Assembly: GCF_030762805.1 (NCBI RefSeq)
Contig: NZ_CP129113.1
Span: forward strand, 294,001 to 358,000
Reading direction: 5' to 3'
DNA from: Aciduricibacillus chroicocephali
Lineage (GTDB): Bacteria; Bacillota; Bacilli; Bacillales; Amphibacillaceae
Length of the DNA: 64,000 bases
The position numbers and the translations under genes were made by a program. Of this stretch, positions 62,516-64,000 are shown in pieces. Below the pieces are notes generated by a model, which was given only the letters and a program-made list of their open reading frames with translations, searched no databases and was not told the origin of the DNA. The stretch's first letter is position 1, and every line of letters starts with the position of its first letter.

Positions 62516-63712
62516 ATGAGGCAAGTGATTGATCTTCAAGCGGAGAAAAAGGCAACAGCACGCTTTGTGAAGGGGTACCCGCTAATTGAGAAGGATACTG
62601 TGCGAAATGAATCGAAACTTAAAGAAGAAGGAAGCATTATTCAGCTTATCGATTCTGAAGGTAAATTCCTTGGCAAAGGGTATTATGGCATACAAAATAA
62701 AGGAATTGGCTGGATTTTGACACAAAATCAAAATGAACAGATTGATGAGCCTTTTTTCAATAGAAAAATCTCAGAGGCAGTAGCCAAAAGAAGCAGCTTT
62801 TTTAAAGATGAAGAAACGACTGCATTTCGCTTATTCAATGGTGAGGGAGATGGCGTCGGCGGGCTGATCATTGATTACTATGAGGGATTCTGTGTCATTC
62901 AGTGGTATAGCGAAGGAATCTATTCTTTCAGAAAAGAGATTCTGTCTGCATTGGAGTCCGTCGTCCATCCAAGCGGCGTTTATGAGAAGAAGCGTTTTGA
63001 ACATGGAGGTAAATATGTAGAGGACCGTGATCATGTACGTGGAGAGGAAGCGCCATCTCCATTGCTCGTTAAGGAAAATGGCAGAACTTATGCAGTCCAT
63101 CTCGATGATGGCGCAATGGTCGGTATTTTCCTGGATCAGCGTGATGTTCGGCAGGCGATTTACATGCATTACGCCCAGCCAGATAGCAAGGTGCTTAATA
63201 CATTCTCATATACCGGAGCTTTTTCCGTACCTGCAGCTTTGGCAGGGGCGCATACGACAAGCGTCGATCTCGCCAAGAGGAGCAGACCGAAGACAATAGA
63301 ACAATTTGAAGTGAACGGTATAGATTCTGAGACGCAAGATATCGTAGTTATGGATGTATTTGACTACTTTAAATATGCACGTAGGAAGGAACTTTCTTTC
63401 GATATGGTAATTCTAGATCCGCCAAGCTTTGCCCGTTCGAAAAAGAGAACATTCAGCACTTCAAAAGACTATCCGGCTTTGCTCAAGGATGCAGCACTCA
63501 TCACAAATGGGGACGGCTATATAATCGCCTCAACAAACAATGCTAGCTTTGGTATGGACAAGTTCAAGAAGTTCATAGCAGAAGGGATGAAGTCTGCCAA
63601 TTTTAATTATAAAATATGTGAGACATTCAGTCTGCCGGATGATTTTACAGTCAATCGGAATTTCCGTGAAGGGAATTATTTGAAGGTAGTTGTATTACAG
63701 AAATTGAGCTAA
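62516..63712 (+). CDS. Class I SAM-dependent rRNA methyltransferase (RlmI-like)
   Basis: 398 residues. N-terminal PUA-type RNA-binding domain (about 1-75, VKGYPLIEKDTV), a linker EEHGG-like region, then a Rossmann methyltransferase: NTFSYTGAFSVPAALAGA (SAM site), VDLAKRS, and the catalytic DPPSFARSK. Matches YwbD of Bacillus and RlmI, which makes m5C in 23S rRNA; however the position modified here is not proven. AAAGGGGCG site. Confidence 0.9.
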   Translation: MRQVIDLQAEKKATARFVKGYPLIEKDTVRNESKLKEEGSIIQLIDSEGKFLGKGYYGIQNKGIGWILTQNQNEQIDEPFFNRKISEAVAKRSSFFKDEETTAFRLFNGEGDGVGGLIIDYYEGFCVIQWYSEGIYSFRKEILSALESVVHPSGVYEKKRFEHGGKYVEDRDHVRGEEAPSPLLVKENGRTYAVHLDDGAMVGIFLDQRDVRQAIYMHYAQPDSKVLNTFSYTGAFSVPAALAGAHTTSVDLAKRSRPKTIEQFEVNGIDSETQDIVVMDVFDYFKYARRKELSFDMVILDPPSFARSKKRTFSTSKDYPALLKDAALITNGDGYIIASTNNASFGMDKFKKFIAEGMKSANFNYKICETFSLPDDFTVNRNFREGNYLKVVVLQKLS

Positions 63713-63716
63713 AGCA

Positions 63717-63762
63717 AAAAAGCTGTATCTTCTCCAAGTGACGGAGAAGGTACAGCTTTTTT
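63717..63762. terminator. Bidirectional terminator
   Basis: AAAAAAGCTGTA...TACAGCTTTTTT stem with inner CTTCTCC/GGAGAAG pairs, between convergent genes. Confidence 0.87.
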
Positions 63763-64000
63763 AGTCTAAATCTGATACTTGCAGGCCTTCTGTATCGATA
63801 CGAAGAGCTGCAATTTCGTAATCTGGCAATAATGATTGCATTCTGCGAGCAATCTCTTCACCTTTACCGGACGGTGCGAAGGAAATCGTTGTTGGTCCAG
63901 CACCACTAATAACTGTTGCGTATGCACCGAGTTCACGAGCTTCAGGCTTAATCTCATCATAACGTGGAATGAGTCTAGCGCGGTATGTTTCGTGGAAGAG
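63761..64000 (-). CDS. thrB: Homoserine kinase, C-terminal part (5' end outside window)
   Basis: The last 79 codons of ThrB, which phosphorylates homoserine in threonine synthesis. Recognised by HETYRARLIPRYDEI and the GHMP-kinase motif VISGAGPTTISFAPSG. The gene enters from the right edge; thrC and hom are expected beyond it. Confidence 0.88.
   Translation of the reverse strand, partial: LFHETYRARLIPRYDEIKPEARELGAYATVISGAGPTTISFAPSGKGEEIARRMQSLLPDYEIAALRIDTEGLQVSDLD

Overview
The window is chromosomal DNA from a low-to-moderate GC Gram-positive, endospore-forming member of the Bacillaceae. Evidence is the family content (splAB spore photoproduct lyase, RsbR-type stressosome protein, qoxABCD, MntH, YfkAB, YunF, pucR/F/G), strong AGGAGG ribosome-binding sites, frequent TTG/GTG starts, and Bacillus-type control elements (T-box, preQ1-I, PyrR attenuator, cre, sigma-B promoter). 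I cannot fix the genus. No rRNA, tRNA, phage, IS element or CRISPR array was found.

Layout. 1-11800: end of a CorA-type transporter gene, a Myb/HTH protein, a PAP2 phosphatase, a heterodimeric ABC exporter (yfiB/yfiC type), MntH, a Ktr-type K+ channel subunit, an RsbR paralogue, a DUF3298-like protein and PdxK. 12237-16061: the aa3-600 menaquinol oxidase operon qoxABCD. 16112-31800: mixed housekeeping and stress genes: a sigma-B-type repeat protein, an MFS exporter, a lipoprotein carbonic anhydrase, YfkAB, a T-box-controlled short isopropylmalate synthase, MarC, splAB, VanZ, a preQ1-controlled QueT, an esterase, a putative zinc protease, a chemoreceptor and a small UPF0180 protein. 32072-51638: a purine (urate) catabolic region. 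51727-64000: YunF, PyrR-controlled uracil permease, MetA, a split chromate transporter pair, a PF04392-type ABC importer, an AI-2E family protein, a GntR/DUF1648 pair, an RlmI-like methyltransferase and the end of thrB.

The outstanding feature is the purine region. It encodes OHCU decarboxylase, FIVE consecutive complete urate oxidase genes (each with its own leader and terminator), a guanine-deaminase-like enzyme, 5-hydroxyisourate hydrolase, an NCS2 urate/xanthine permease, a TIM-barrel isomerase, PucR, allantoate amidohydrolase, ureidoglycine-glyoxylate aminotransferase, a degenerate M20 hydrolase and, a little further on, a urea transporter. Together these take urate to allantoin and allantoate to ureidoglycine and glycine. 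Allantoinase and xanthine dehydrogenase are not in the window. Uricase copies 2-5 are very similar to each other and look codon-optimised for high expression, so urate oxidation seems to be amplified by gene dosage.

Control of this region can be read from the DNA: a recurrent 17-bp motif (TTGTRCA-N3-TGYATAA) precedes several of the genes, a hairpin sits at a constant distance (about 50-57 nt) before uraD and uricases 2-5, and matches to the CcpA cre consensus lie upstream of the hydroxyisourate hydrolase and permease genes. Starts given here were chosen from ribosome-binding-site spacing and often lie inside the longest open frame.
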